Assembly: GCF_037975245.1 (NCBI RefSeq)
Contig: NC_092567.1
Location: forward strand, 18,916,876-18,980,875
Direction: 5' to 3'
Length of the DNA: 64,000 bases
From: Apostichopus japonicus
Taxonomy: Eukaryota > Echinodermata > Holothuroidea > Aspidochirotida > Stichopodidae
Shown piece after piece: positions 22,465 through 36,300 of the stretch. The notes under the pieces were generated by a model, which worked only from the letters and a program-made list of their open reading frames with translations, did no database searches and had not been told where the DNA came from. The position numbers and the translations under genes are program-made. Within the stretch, counting starts at the first letter, position 1. Each line of letters begins with the position of its first letter.

Positions 22465-24602
22465 GGTCATTCGAAGGTCAGAAAGAAATAGACAAATTCT
22501 CTTGTTTTATAGATATATATTTTGAAATTACATTTGGTTTGTAAATGAAAAGTTTTCAATAGAGACGATTGAGTCATATTTTTATAGCTTGAGAAAATTT
22601 TGCTAAAAAAAGAAGAAAAAAGCATTAGCCTTATGTCGTCATGAGGCTATTCAATATGCGTAACGTTTGAATTCCAAAGTACTTAAGTTCTAGCAGATAT
22701 TTAGACTGTGTTTGAGCAGTATTTTTAAGTTCCTGTAGATTTTAGCTATCCATCGAATGTTATAATTGAAACATTTAAACCTTTCGTCTCTTCTTGGTGG
22801 TTGTACCTCGAAAAAAGGAAAATCAGAGGTTAAAAAGGTTATTTTTGACAAGTTTGTAAGACGAGGCAAACACCTCTTAGCAACTTTGGGAAAATATACA
22901 TACAATTCCTTCATAAATATCATTTTCAGGTTGTTAAACTTGCGAGGGCAATCGGTCAGCAAGAAATACAAAGGAATTCTCTTGTTTTATAAAAAAAAAA
23001 AAAAATCTTTACAGACTCCCTCTCTACTTTCTTGCCTCTTTGCATTAACTGTCTTCTTCAATGTTAACCGTAAGACGTGTTTTGGTATTGGAAAAGTCTT
23101 GAATTTATTTGCTTAAAAGTGTGGGAAGTTGGAACCAGGAGGAAGGGTTTATCTTTGAAAATAGGTTAAATTCAAGCAACCATGCCTTGACTCAGGAACA
23201 AGATATAGAGATGGGCTTTTCAACTAACAGTATGACATAACAGTATCTACCGAATAAAGTGTCACATTTTATGCCACTGGTATATCCCTTTAAATAAGAA
23301 GCATATTGGTTATAAAAAGTATTATCAGTACTGACGTTTTATTTTTCTTGGGTGAAATTATGTTAATATAATATTTTTGATTGAAATCATTATTTTATTT
23401 GATAACATTTTAAAAATTTTACATGTTCCACTTTATGTGTATTTTCTGTGCCTTCTATTGCCAAATTTACATTTGAAAGTTAACTTTCTAATATTCGAAT
23501 AATGCAGAAAAATCTTAACATGGAAAATGAAATTTCAGTTTCATATCTGAATATTCTATTCCATTTTACTTGTATTTAAATAACAGCTCTTTGTGTTGGT
23601 TTTTATGAATATTTTTGTTAATGCTAATTTGTCTAAAATATCTTATTATAATGTAGGTCATTAGGTTTAACTAATCATGACTCATTTCTTAAAATAAAGT
23701 AAAACTCACAATTTTTTTTTAAATTTTCATTTTGGTTTTACACGTGTACTATTATGAAAATGTGACAGTGGAACAAAATGTTGAAGACTAAATCAAATTC
23801 ACTTGGTTTACTTTTAAGTTGCCAGAATCAGGGCTAATGGAATTGCTATTATCTTCAACACTTCTTTCTGATGTTGATGTTACAAAATATGGTAACAGAC
23901 GGTTTTTTCATTTATCTATTTGTTCTTCAAAACTTTACATTATTAAACCCACCTTGAGAGACGCCTTATAGACACTCCTGATGTTTTTATTTAAGTTATA
24001 AATGTGATTCAGACAGTTGAAGAAGTAGATATTTACAATGCAAAATGATGCTTTGGGGGTGGAGTGGGGCGGGGGGGTTCTCTTACTCGGCATAATCGAT
24101 GCGGGATGATATGTCAGATTCAATGAAAACTGATATAAATAAATTACTAATTGTTTTCATTTTCAATGGGAATGCGAGGTGAGAAGCATTGAAGGTGGTG
24201 AGGGGGGGGGGGGGGAGATCAATGATATATGAGTACCATGCAAGAATTGTTAATGTGAAGATGCTGGGGGTGGGGGGTTATGAACCACTGTGGGTTAAAA
24301 TTCCTTTTAGGGATTTGCTGTAGCTTTGACTGTCAAGTATAAGGAGTGGGCTGAATACTCACCCCATCCCCTCACCCTCACCAGATTTTCGATTCCTTGC
24401 TGGAGGCAGAAGGAATTTATACAATGATGATGGCACATGTGTGTGCGTATGTGACACTTGCTTGTATACAAGGTAACTCAAAAAGGAAAAAAGGTGGATG
24501 AACTTCATGCTTGGGGGATCTGTCTTATTGACAACAAAAACCCTAAGTCCTCTATATATACATTCAACATTGTTGTGTTGACAGATGGCACAAGCAGGAA
24601 GT
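22465..24602 (+). other. TM7SF3 3' UTR and intergenic DNA
   Basis: AATAAA at 23253-23258 is the best early polyadenylation signal, with another at about 23694. The rest is AT-rich without a recognised gene; a G run is at 24202-24215. Confidence 0.5.
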
Positions 24603-24610
24603 GTTGTTAT

Positions 24611-25051
24611 CAGCGTTACCAGCGACAGTCGACGAAAAACGCTAGATTTACGAAAATAAAACCCCAGAAAACGCTAAATGGTAGTTTCCCTAACTTCTGT
24701 GTTGTTTCGAGTCAATTTAGCACAGATTCGTAGGATGAATGGTCACCGATCACAAAATAGATTTTGAATAGTTGATTTGAGTGATAGTCTGACCCAGAAA
24801 ATTTGAAAAATATGGAAATTTTCGGTAGGAAATTCCAAAGATTGGGAAAAATACTCAAAATAAATTTGGATGGGTCTTCAAGAAAGAATTTGGACTGAAA
24901 AATCTGAAAAATGGTCTATTTTTGGTAAATTTAACTAGTTTTAGGCAAAAAATGCTAAAATTACCAAAATTAGAAAAAAAAAGTAAGCTAGCACCCAGAA
25001 AAGACTAAAAACGCTAGATCTAGTGTAAAAACGCTAACGCTGGCTACGCTG
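24611..25051. mobile_element. hAT-type MITE
   Basis: Perfect 8-bp TSD GTTGTTAT (24603-24610, 25052-25059). Ends CAGCGTTACCAGCG and the complement of CAGCGTAGCCAGCG. AAAACGCTAGAT words recur near both ends. Confidence 0.9.
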
Positions 25052-25059
25052 GTTGTTAT

Positions 25060-27298
25060 TGTCCTGAACAGGTCAAACCACATACAGATAATTGCAGATA
25101 TTTGAGTAAGGGAAGAAATGCTACATAAAAAAAATTGTATTATACTTAAAACTGTATTATATTTGGTTGCCAGGGGAAAAAGGTTGCATAGTTTTAAGAT
25201 GCAAAAATTCAAACCGCCTGTATTAAAGTTAGAAAGAGACATAATGCTGTAACTACAACAAGCGTTTTACTAACACTTTCAAGGTATTATTTGCTTTCAT
25301 CACCAAAATGTTTAAATTGTTTAAATTAACACTCAATGTCTGGATGGAACTTGGAGAAGCAGCACCAAGAATAATACACAATTGTCTTTTGTTTTTCAAT
25401 TCCATTTTATTGACTTACTCTTCTGACATTATATGCTATTTAATCTTTGTCACAGAAATACAAAGAAACTTTTTTAATGTTTAACATGCAAAAGTATTTT
25501 GTTTGGTGTTATGGTTTTCTATTCTTTCTTAATAACCAGGAGCTTGACTCCAATTTAAGTATTAACTCTGATTCCATTCCATATACCACACTGCACTCAT
25601 GGAGCACCACCTGCAAGAGTCTAGCAACTAAACCTGACCGATAGAGCAGACGCTTAAAAATATAAAAAAAATAAAAATAATAACCTGATCTATTACCAGA
25701 GCAAGATAGGATGAGATAGGCACTGATACAACATTAAAACAAATTTTAGGAGGTTACAAAAAAGGCGAAGTTTACTAGCATTAGATAGATGAAGTTGAAT
25801 GTTTCCCAAATGCTATAAAGTTTGATAGAGATGTCATGATGAATATTTTCGCTGGTCAACAGCAGTCTTTCGTATGTGACCGTAATGATTGCATTTCTTT
25901 GATCTCAAACAAACCCATGAAGGGGTGACAAGAGAGGTGATGCGGCTCCCTTGAGTTAGTTTGCAAATAGTTTGTATTTGCAGAGGACGTAAGCTTAAAA
26001 TACTTCCTTAATTCTTAGGAGTTGAGTTCATAGATATTGGAAGAGCTGTGACATCATCCAGCTTTACATTAATTAGCTCGTACATTAATTAGTTATGAGT
26101 TTTTTGCCGACCTGAAGTAACAGACAAAGACGTACATGAGTGCTAGCAGGTTGATACCGTGTTGTGCACCAGTAGGATATCTTACACTAAAACTAAACTA
26201 ACTTGTGATTCAGCTTAACAAACAATACAGACCTTCAGCTTACAGTAGTTTTAGAAAATAATCAGTACAGACCCTTTCATCATGTTTTGTGATCGTTCAT
26301 ACGTGGAAAATATGGGTGACCAAGTCTACAAACTTTTAGTCCAAAGAAGCTATGAAGGGTACAACTTTATTTCATTATAAAGCAGAAAAGTTGTTATAAT
26401 CAAGTTCACATGATTGAAATGGAAGCACAAACTGAGACTTGCAGTAAATATGCATGTCTTAACGCTGTAGTTTGTGTCGGGTAATAGCAATTAGCAGAAG
26501 AAATGTGAGGGGGCATTCAATCTCCCCTTCTCCCTATATCCTAAGAGTAACTTTCAGCACATATCCCAATAATCTTATCTTGTACATGGATAAGGCCCAC
26601 GATACTAGAATGAAAGTTGTACACTGGCATCTTGAACTTTGGATTTGATTAGGTTTCAGAAGCTAGTGACCCCCCCTCCCCCGCCCCCCTTCCTATTGCT
26701 CTTGAGCACTGCCCCATTGCCTGAATGAACATTACACCCCTGGTTGTATTTTTGTGTCGCCCTAAAGAAACAAAACGATAATAGTCGCACATAATTACAT
26801 ACTTCTTTCATGCGGTTGTACTTATCTTATTGATTTCTGATTTACCATTTGTTGTTTACCATTTTAATCTTAACACAGAAAATTTTGTGTCCCATAAATA
26901 ATATTTGCTTTTCTGTTGGTTTTGCTTGCAAAACATATAATGCTAACTTTCATGGATCCTGGTCAAATTTGTGTGGACTCAAAGGAACAGAAAAATATGT
27001 TATTTTCCGGTAAATTATCCTCTTACTACTTTTCAGAACATCATATTAACACATGCACTTTCAGGACTTTCATCATTTTCACAAGCAAAAAAGAAAGACA
27101 AAAAACCCCTTTTAATTTCACAAAAGCCAGTTTTTGGTCTAGCAACCAGGTCATCAACTTTTTAGGAAAACTGAACCATTTCATATATTAACTACATTCT
27201 TGTCTGCTGTGTGTAGTTTCTTCACAAATAGGATATCCGTTTGCCAAGAAAGTCATCTTTTTGAGGGGGAATTCTTCGCAAATTGTTGCATTTCAGGG
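25060..27298. other. Intergenic DNA
   Basis: No gene recognised. It should contain the SAMM50 3' UTR on the minus strand next to 27299. Confidence 0.4.
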
Positions 27299-27344
27299 TT
27301 ATAAGAAACTAACTCCGACTCCAAACTGTACACCCGAGACAATG
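27299..27344 (-). CDS. SAMM50: SAMM50 last exon
   Basis: 46 bases: acceptor TTCTTGACAG, then [14 protein letters not shown] and TAA. Encodes the final barrel strand (beta-signal). Human has RICDGVQFGAGIRFL at this place. Confidence 0.9.
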
Positions 27345-30300
27345 CTGTCAAGAAAAAAAGAGGGTAGAAATATGTAAAAGCTTTTGACTTTAGGGAATGG
27401 AGTGTTAACAAAAGAAGAATGGATGAAAGATTAAGGGCAAAAGTTTATATCACTCCAATCGCTGACAAAAGATAGCTCTCCATTACAGCATGCACGGTGT
27501 ATTCTGGAAAGAAGACTACTAACATAAATATTTCAAGAAAGCCAAATAAAAAAGTTAGGGATTCAAAACGGGAAAAACTACTGAATTACTGTAGTCACAT
27601 TGTATGCTAGATTGAGCTTTATATCTTCACAAAGGTACACTTCAAAATCAATTTTGCTCCCACAAAAGGTGGCAGGCCCGTAAAACAAAAACCACCTTCC
27701 CTGGGCCAGAAAAACTTTGTCCTTCCTTTAGATCAGTTTGGTTGCAAGAACCCCAGGGGGTGCGTGAATCCATCCCTGGGGGTTTGTGAGACGTTTCTGA
27801 AAGTCAAAACTAGAGCACTTTTTGTTTGAACTAAAATCTGATATATCATATAAGTTAGTATGTAAAATGTCGTACCTATCGACAAACTCTACAATATTTC
27901 ACTATGAACTTGATCTTTTACGAAGCACTGTTATGCGTATTATAGTATAATAATGACTCGGATCATGTCTTGCAAAGTTGGGGGTTCGTGGACAACTCTG
28001 ACATCCACAGAGGGTTCGTGGGGGGATAAAGTTAGGAAAACCCTGCTTTACATAGAATAAGGGAACACTGGCTGTGTGGAACAACTCTGACTGCTTGATG
28101 ACAGCTAAACACAGATTTACAGAAGTATACATCAGAACGATTAAAAGAGGGCGTACCTGTCTGTAGGTTGTGCTGCCTTCGGTATGCAGTAATTCAGTTC
28201 AAACCGCGCAACTCTTCCTATCCTCAGTAACATACCGGCACCGTAACTCCATCTAACGTTTTCTTGGAGTTTTCTGAGTTGATCCGGAAAATTGGGATTA
28301 TCTGCCCAAACAAAAGAACATTGAGAAAAAAGCCTTACCGCAACAAATTTATCACTCTGGATATGAAAGGTTGGTTCTGTTTCTTTTTATATGAAATGAA
28401 TAAATCACAGAAAAAAGGAAAGAAGTTTGGTAAAAACAAATTTAAGGTGCATTACCACACCCCTGATCAAGAAACTGAAATATTGTACACGCACAAAATG
28501 ACAAATGATGAGATAATAAAAACTATGATAACAAAATATGAAAAAAATTAAAAATTTGATATTTAATAGAAATTTTCCAAGCAAAAGTAATTAGATAACT
28601 TTGTTCCTACCAAAATATTTCATCATACCAAAAAATTTAATACTTCCCAGTTGTCCAGTTGGAGATAGAGACCTTTAATACAAGAGTTACGGCTGACAAT
28701 AACCTGAAGAGAAGTTTTGTGAGAAAATGAATATAGTTTATATACGTATTACTTACCTAAGTTAACATTGCATAGATTTCCAGCATTGGCAAAGGCGTGC
28801 ATTCTGAAGAGGTCACCCCATCGACCTTTCCCGGGGTTAAAGGGCAAAGGTGAATACAAATGAACACCAGCAGCCCAATAGGATTCAGCACCTAGAAAAT
28901 TACCTGAAAAAACACCATGATACTAATATTTTATCAAAGAAATTAAAGAATTAAACCAGTCAATGCTTGGCAAGGAAGGTCAAGTTGGGTTTAATTAGAA
29001 AATGAAGGTTATACATATGTATTCTGGGAGGTAGAATATCCATGTCCTGGAAGGGCTACCCTACACCTATAGCACGGTCCAATGTACCTACCATATACTA
29101 CCCCTTATTTGTGGTCCAATGCCCCTATACCTACCACTGTCCTATGGTCCAATGACACTACCAGATATCTACCACATTCCCATGGTCCAATGAGCCTACC
29201 CTTTGCCTACCACTGTCATATGTTCAAATGCCCCTACAGTCTACTTACCACATTCCCATTGATCCAATACACTTTCCAAATACACACCACTTTCCAGTGT
29301 TCCATCAGCCCTACCCTATATACCTACCACTGTACTCTGGTCAATAACCCCTACCTCATAGTAACCACTATCCTATTTTCCGATGCCCCAACACTATATA
29401 CATCACTTTCCTGTGGTCCAATTCCCCTGCCCTGTACCAACAACTTTCCAGTGGTCTATCACCCCTACCCTTTACCTACCACTATACTCTGGTCAACAAC
29501 CCCCTACCTCATAGTAACCACTATCCTGTGTTCCGATGCCCCAATACTATATACATCATTTCCTGTGGTCCAATTCCCCTGCCCTGTACCAACCACTTTC
29601 CAGTGGTCTATCACCCCTACCCTTTACCTACCACTATACTCTGGTCGATAAACCCTGTATTAACCACTGCACTGTGGTCTGATGCCCCGACCCTATATAC
29701 ATCACTTTCCTGTGGTCCAAGTCCCCTGTCCTGTACCAACCACTTTCCAGTGGTCCATGACCCCTACCCTATACCTATACCACTGTTCTGTGGTCCATGA
29801 CCCCTACCCCCCAATACCTATACCCCTGTTCTGTGGTCCATCACCTTCTACCCTATACCTACCACTATCCTGTGGTCCAATGCCTCTGAAGTTGAAACCT
29901 CTCACATCTGTGGGTCCGCCCAAGAAGAACCTGTCGTTGATTCTGGCCTGGTTGCCGTCCATGGCCTTCATCAGACCCCCTTGTAGAGAACATGAAAACA
30001 CCTACGAAAACCAACATGAAAATTCATGAATCGTTTATGAGGATATTAAAAACACCTCATCAAAGACGATTCTGACTACCATGAAATATTTCAAAAGTAC
30101 TCTACGGTCACTTTATGAATTGCTAAAAGCTGGTTTCTGTCGTGGCAAAATACTCTGATCCCTTTTTAATGTTATTTTGAGCTGTTAGAGTTAAAAAGTG
30201 CCTTGTGTCTGTCGGGATATGCCGCACGATGCGTTTCCCCAACAGAAGATAGTCGGACAAGAAAAGCTGGCAGGATCTTGCTGAGTCATAATCTGCAGCA

Positions 30301-33300
30301 TACACACACACATGTTTGTATTACATTCAGACCGAGGACCCCATTGTATTTTCCATTGTTCAAATCCACGTTCCGTAACCTTAACAATACCCCATACAAT
30401 AGAATTCTACCGAGGATGTGGTGATTCTTTAGAAATCACAAGACCTGAAATTCTTTTGTTCAAGTCCTCGGTCAGAATACAAAACAAACGCACACACACA
30501 CACACACACACACATGACTTTCCGCAATAAGGGAAGTGGAGTTGAATCATGTGGGTTCATTGGAGAGTGTGGGGTCATCTTTAGGAAACGTTTCTGGATA
30601 CGACCATCGATATTCACAAAGACTTGACCATCTCAAAAATGGCTTGATTTATACTCACTATGTCCCAGAATAGATACTGATTTAGCTGCAACTCTCCTTC
30701 TCCTTTCACAAATTTGACGTCCCCTCCGGTGTAACCTGCAAACTCTTGGCTGAGCTTGACCAGGTAACCCCTCGATGGGCAAACAGGCTCGTCTCTTGTA
30801 TCCCGAGCGAAAATATGCTGAAGAGGGGACAAGTTATAAAAAAAAATGGAAAAATGGAAACCTTCACTTCAAGCTTGATCTATTGTAAAGGAAAGAAGTA
30901 AATAAGGCGGTTGCATTCCATTGCTAATATTTTCAATGAATATCCTAGGGGTACTCCTCACTAGATTTCATTAGTTTGTCTAAGCTGAGGTGAAATTGGA
31001 AGGTTTCCATGACCGGGGGGGGGGGGGGCAAAGTGACCCCAGATTCACAGGCTCTATGTACATTGGGGTTTGGCTTAAACCACTCAAAGGGTCATGACCT
31101 CTTACTTTATCAAATCCTGGAATCGCACCCGGTTTAGTTGTGTCGAGTAACAGAATAACAATGTTTAACCTACAGATGCTACGGAATGTGCCACTTCGTC
31201 CCAAAGTTTACGTTACGTGAGTTAAGCCAAGCCAGCGATAGCTTACCTTTAGCGACGACTTCAGCGAATGTCCGCACTGCTCTCTCACAGGAAACGATGA
31301 AGCCCTGGTCAAACAGGATAGCTCCCTCCAGACTCCTTCCCATCTCAGGGATTGCAGTCCGAGAGGACCGGGAAACTGTGGCAAGGGTAGGAAGGAAGAA
31401 GAAATGTTAAAAGAAAAATGGTGAAAAAATGAAATATTATTCAAGAATCCCTTATTGTTTAAGAATCTGCACATTGCTCTCAGCTCAAGCACAGTCACCT
31501 CACCCCTTCCCTCTCCCCAGCTCTCCCCCTCCCTCTTGCATCATCACTGTAATATGATATGATATGATATGATATGATTTTACTCTCTACAATGTACCAT
31601 CAAATTCTACATCATACAGTACAATGTTATCCTAGTGAAAGGTTATGTCTCTTGTATATTACTTACAGTGTAGTCCACGTAAGCACCGCGTCCGATTTCA
31701 CGGAAGGAGCTGAGGAGGTACTCGCCCGACGATTTGAAACCTTGTACCGTTAATCTGAAAAGCCGTAATTGAAAGCAGAGTGTTAAAATTACTATGACCA
31801 ATTATCTTTTTAATCGTTTACGCATTGACTACGTGACACGCAGGAATCATTTGCTGAAATATTGTCAAGAGCTGGATTGCCTGAAACTTGTACTTCCATC
31901 CCTTCACAGATTAACCGGCGTAACACAAACAATATTACACCTTGTGTCCAGGGGAAATTTGTCACAGTCTGGAATATTTTGATGTTGGTTTTGTATATGG
32001 GGGGGGGGGGGGGGTAAGGAGGGGCTTACAGCCCTAGGGCCTGGGTCAACTGGGAGGCACAAGAAAATATGGCAGGAGAACCAGGAAATTATGGCATAGA
32101 GCAGTGGCGTAGCCAGCATTCTATTGTTAGGGGGGCAAGATTTTTCTTAAGGGGGGGGGGCAACCCCATGATGAATGATGGCTCTAGCTTGTAATTGTTT
32201 TTTTGCAACCGGCCAAAAGTTCTGTAGGACGATATTGATCAACGGTCTCCGTATGTGGGTATGATGAAGGCCCAAAATGTGTAGTATCTCGGTCTGATTA
32301 CCAAGTTCTGACCTTATATGAAGTATGAACATGAGAGCCCTGAGGTATGAATACTTGTGATTAGAACTTGAAAAAATGTCTTTTGAATACATCACTGGAT
32401 TTCATTTGGGGGGGCAAGACTATAGCACAAAGCAAACTTGGGGGGGGCATTTCCCCTCTGGCTACGCCACTGGCATAGAGTAGAAATTTCTCATTTTTAT
32501 ATGTACATGATCTGGCCTCTCCATACCTCTTATGTACATGACTCTATTATATTCTGGATGGAGAGCACTTGGTTCACCCAAGAGAAGCAACTTTTAATTT
32601 CTTCTCCTTAAATACTACATACCTTCACCTCCTGGACCATATTAAAACCAAAATTTTGTTACTTTGTATCGTTTTATGGAGAGAAAATAGAGATTAAAAC
32701 TCACCTTTTGGATAGTTCGTTGAATACAGGTTTGGAGAAGGTAAGATTGTACCCCGTGCTTTGTCTTGAACCCCTAGAGTACTCAAGTGACAGCCTTTCA
32801 GCCCTGCCAAAAACATTGCCTACTTTTCCTCCAAGCACCTGAAAAGATGATTGGAAAAAGAAATTGATTAAAGCGACATTTTTTTTCTCCCATAGCATTA
32901 TACTAAATAGTCCTCAGAATAAGATGTTCAATTGTTCGAACTAAGATAACCTCTTTTGTTTTGTTTTTTACTTTACCAATTCAAGGTTAGCAATTAATGA
33001 AAATGTCTTGATTTTCAACATCTGAATACTCAAATAAGAACTCAAAATAAAAGAATAGAAAAGGATTAATTTAAATTTAAATTAAAAAAAAAATGAAAGA
33101 TGCTTTTATTTATTAAAATACATGACAAATTGATATTAACAAGCTGAAAAGGTTTCAAAATCTAAGCCTCGCATATCTTTTCAAAACTTGTCCGTTTTTT
33201 GTTATCTATAGAGATATAGATTGAGATATCAGAAACCAGGATCCGATTGGCACATTTAATTTATTATGCAAAACTGCAAAAGTTGTTATTAAAATCAATT

Positions 33301-36300
33301 TCCTACCTGATGACAAGCAAAATCAAATTACGAGTACTTTATAACTTGAATACATTGAACATTAGACACAGCCAGTCATGAATATGCAGGTATTTCGCGA
33401 CCTATATTTGTTTTCAAATTACTATGCTGTTATTCAAGTCTACTATCTTCTAACCCAACCCCCCCCCTTACCCTTCCTAGCCCCTACCTCCACCTTAGGG
33501 AGAAATAAACAGTGACCAGACGACAAAATACTGTTACAGTTTATAGGATATTCCAAGATCTGTTGCCTAAGATACACTCTATGACTGCTTTTCTAGCACA
33601 TAGTTTTTGTTCTAACTACATAGTCAACGTTGTCTCAGTCTTTGACAACCTGATGGATCACCTGCTGACTAGAAGCGACAGTCAAAGAACAGTCCAGCAG
33701 GTGATCTACAGGGGCGTATCCAGGATTTTCCACTAGGGGGGGCGTCAGGCATGAATGATCGCCGTCCTGGGGGATGGGTCTAAGGGGAGGGGTGGACAAT
33801 TTTGGCTTTCGAAGAAGGGCTGAAATGCAAAATGGTGCCATATGTGATCCATTTTTCGACCTTAATAATAAGCAACATTTCCAGTAAAAATGGACACAAA
33901 ATGCACAATTTAGTATGGCTGGCATGTCACTTAGTGTTTATAGTGATAATACAAACACAATTACCATCTATGTTTCTAAAATTATTATGCCGCCGAACTT
34001 CGCCAGAACTTTTTTTTGGCAAACAAAAAATAAAGCATACGGGAGGGGGGGGGGGTTGAGCGATCACCGACATCTCACATTTTCTTTGGTAAACTTATTT
34101 TTTTTGGTGACGGCCAATAGGGGGGGCGCGCGCCTGTTGCGCCCGCCCCTGGATACGCCCCTGATCTAGCAGATGGAGAGGCAGGTGGAGATGGTGGGAG
34201 GCATCAAGCTGCTCTTCACCAAACCAAAGAATGTGAGTAATAAATTGATACATTAATGAAAGGAGTTAAGTAAGATTGTGGGATCGTTCTGCAAGTAAGT
34301 CTGTGGGACCATGCTACAAGTAAGTCTGTGGGACCGTACTGCAAGTATTGTCTGTGGGACTGTGCTACTTTGTCATCTTACATAATTCAATGTTGCCTTT
34401 CTAGCCACCTGTGGTTTGTAACAATGTTGCCGTGCGAGCCACCTGTAGTTACAAACCGTTGATGCGTTTGCTTTATTCCTTAAAGATCTACTTGTGTCAT
34501 GGGCTGGAGGATATTTACCAAGCTTCCTTCGTTATTGCCGATGGCGGTGTGAGCACTGGCCGAGTAACGCCTTCCTTCCTTCACCTTAAAGATGACGTCC
34601 AGACCATCTTTGCTAACCCCAGGACCTGTTAAGATGGTACAAATTAGTTAAAGGAGATGGCGCGCATTAATAGCTTTCTCCCAAGCAGAGGAAGTTGTTT
34701 TTTAAATCAAGTAAAGGTCAACAAAGAGAATCAACCAGAAAATTTCCAATATTTCTTTTTATGAAATAGGTTAATGAATTATGTTTTCAGTTTTCCAATT
34801 TTCATTTACTTATATAATTATATGTAAAAAGCCAAATTTCTCATGAAATCCATTTCATGCCACTTTCTTGGTTGTAAGGAATGATACTGTGGTGTGATCT
34901 TTGGTTACACTGTGGCTTCTGACTAGCGCCCCAAGCAAAGAAATGGCTCTATAGGGATCGCCACCGATTAAGAGCTGGTTAACTCAGTGGGTAGAGCGCC
35001 GGGCTTGTAACACAGAGGTCACTGGTTCGAATCCTGTTCTAGCCATAAATCTCTAAGCTCTTTTCCAATATTTATTTTAGCTAGTTTCTCACTGCTAAAA
35101 TACAAAACTGACAGATATTCTCAAAGAAGTGCAAAACTGCCCTACAAGATATGTTGATACGAGACACAAATTTTCTGTCTGGCCCTCTCTGCTAAGTTGA
35201 ATCTGTGTCTTCTGATGTATGAGATAATATTGATAATATAGTATGCTTACCTTTGCTTGTATCAATAAGAACTGAAACTGTCTTGAAAATGTTAGCCTGC
35301 TCTAACTTCTGTTTAACTTCCTGGCACGATAGGATGACATCCTTAAATGTCGCTGCCTTGAGGAGATCTTTGCACTGGTGAACCACAAAGTCGTTCTTAG
35401 TCTTGTCTAGGCCCTGGACTTTGATGTGTTCAACTTTGACCTGTATAAAAAATTGTTCAAGACAAACATTCAATTAGCGATCAAAGTGTATTGTACTTTA
35501 TAAAATAATTTATAATATGAAACGTTGTCAAAGAGCGCAAATGATGTAGTGCAAGGATCTATTTTGTATGAGTAGCATTGTTGACAAACACACAAAGAAA
35601 TTGTTATTAAATGATATGAAACCTTGTTGTTACCCTGTTTTAAAATAACTAATTAATTAATAATTAATAAAGTAATTAATATAAAGTACAACCTAAGACA
35701 GACCAGATTTTTAAGTATATTTTGTTAGGTTGCCAAGACTATAAGAACTTGTTTCTTTACCACAAAATTAATGAGCTAATTAAGGTAAGACAGAGTGATT
35801 TATATAATTGCAAAGATATGTGTCTTTTCATCTGACAGTCTCAGTGACAGTCTGTAGTTTTGGGTTGTATGATAGGATAGTCACCTTGAACCAGTGCACC
35901 ACTGTTAACATCACTCCTAAGTATGGTAAATGTCTTACATAAAATTACTTATCAATTATTAATTATCTGGTATCACATATGTAGCGAAATGATATGTACA
36001 TGTAAAATGAGGACTATTGTTACACAAACGCAAAGGTTAATTGATGACAATTTTCTTAACGAAGAGAAAACTTATTGAGAATATTAAAAAGAAATAAAAT
36101 TCATAAGTCTCAACGGTTGCTACGCAAAATGTGAATGCCAAATTAATCTCTGCAGTAGCAAAATGATCGTGAATAACTCACATAGTTACTGCCGTCGAAG
36201 GTAGTTTCCTCCCTCCTATGTTTATGATGATGGTGATGGCCACTCATATTATGACCAGAAGCAACTTCCTGTATTAGAAAAAGAAAAGTAGCAAATATGG

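Noticed and set aside
29082-29800. Long plus-strand proline/threonine-rich frames (up to 189 codons)
   Set aside because: Product of the minisatellite on the strand opposite SAMM50.
34976-35045. tRNA-Thr(TGT)-like sequence
   Set aside because: Acceptor and anticodon stems pair poorly, and the flanks match another repeat copy; SINE, not a working tRNA.
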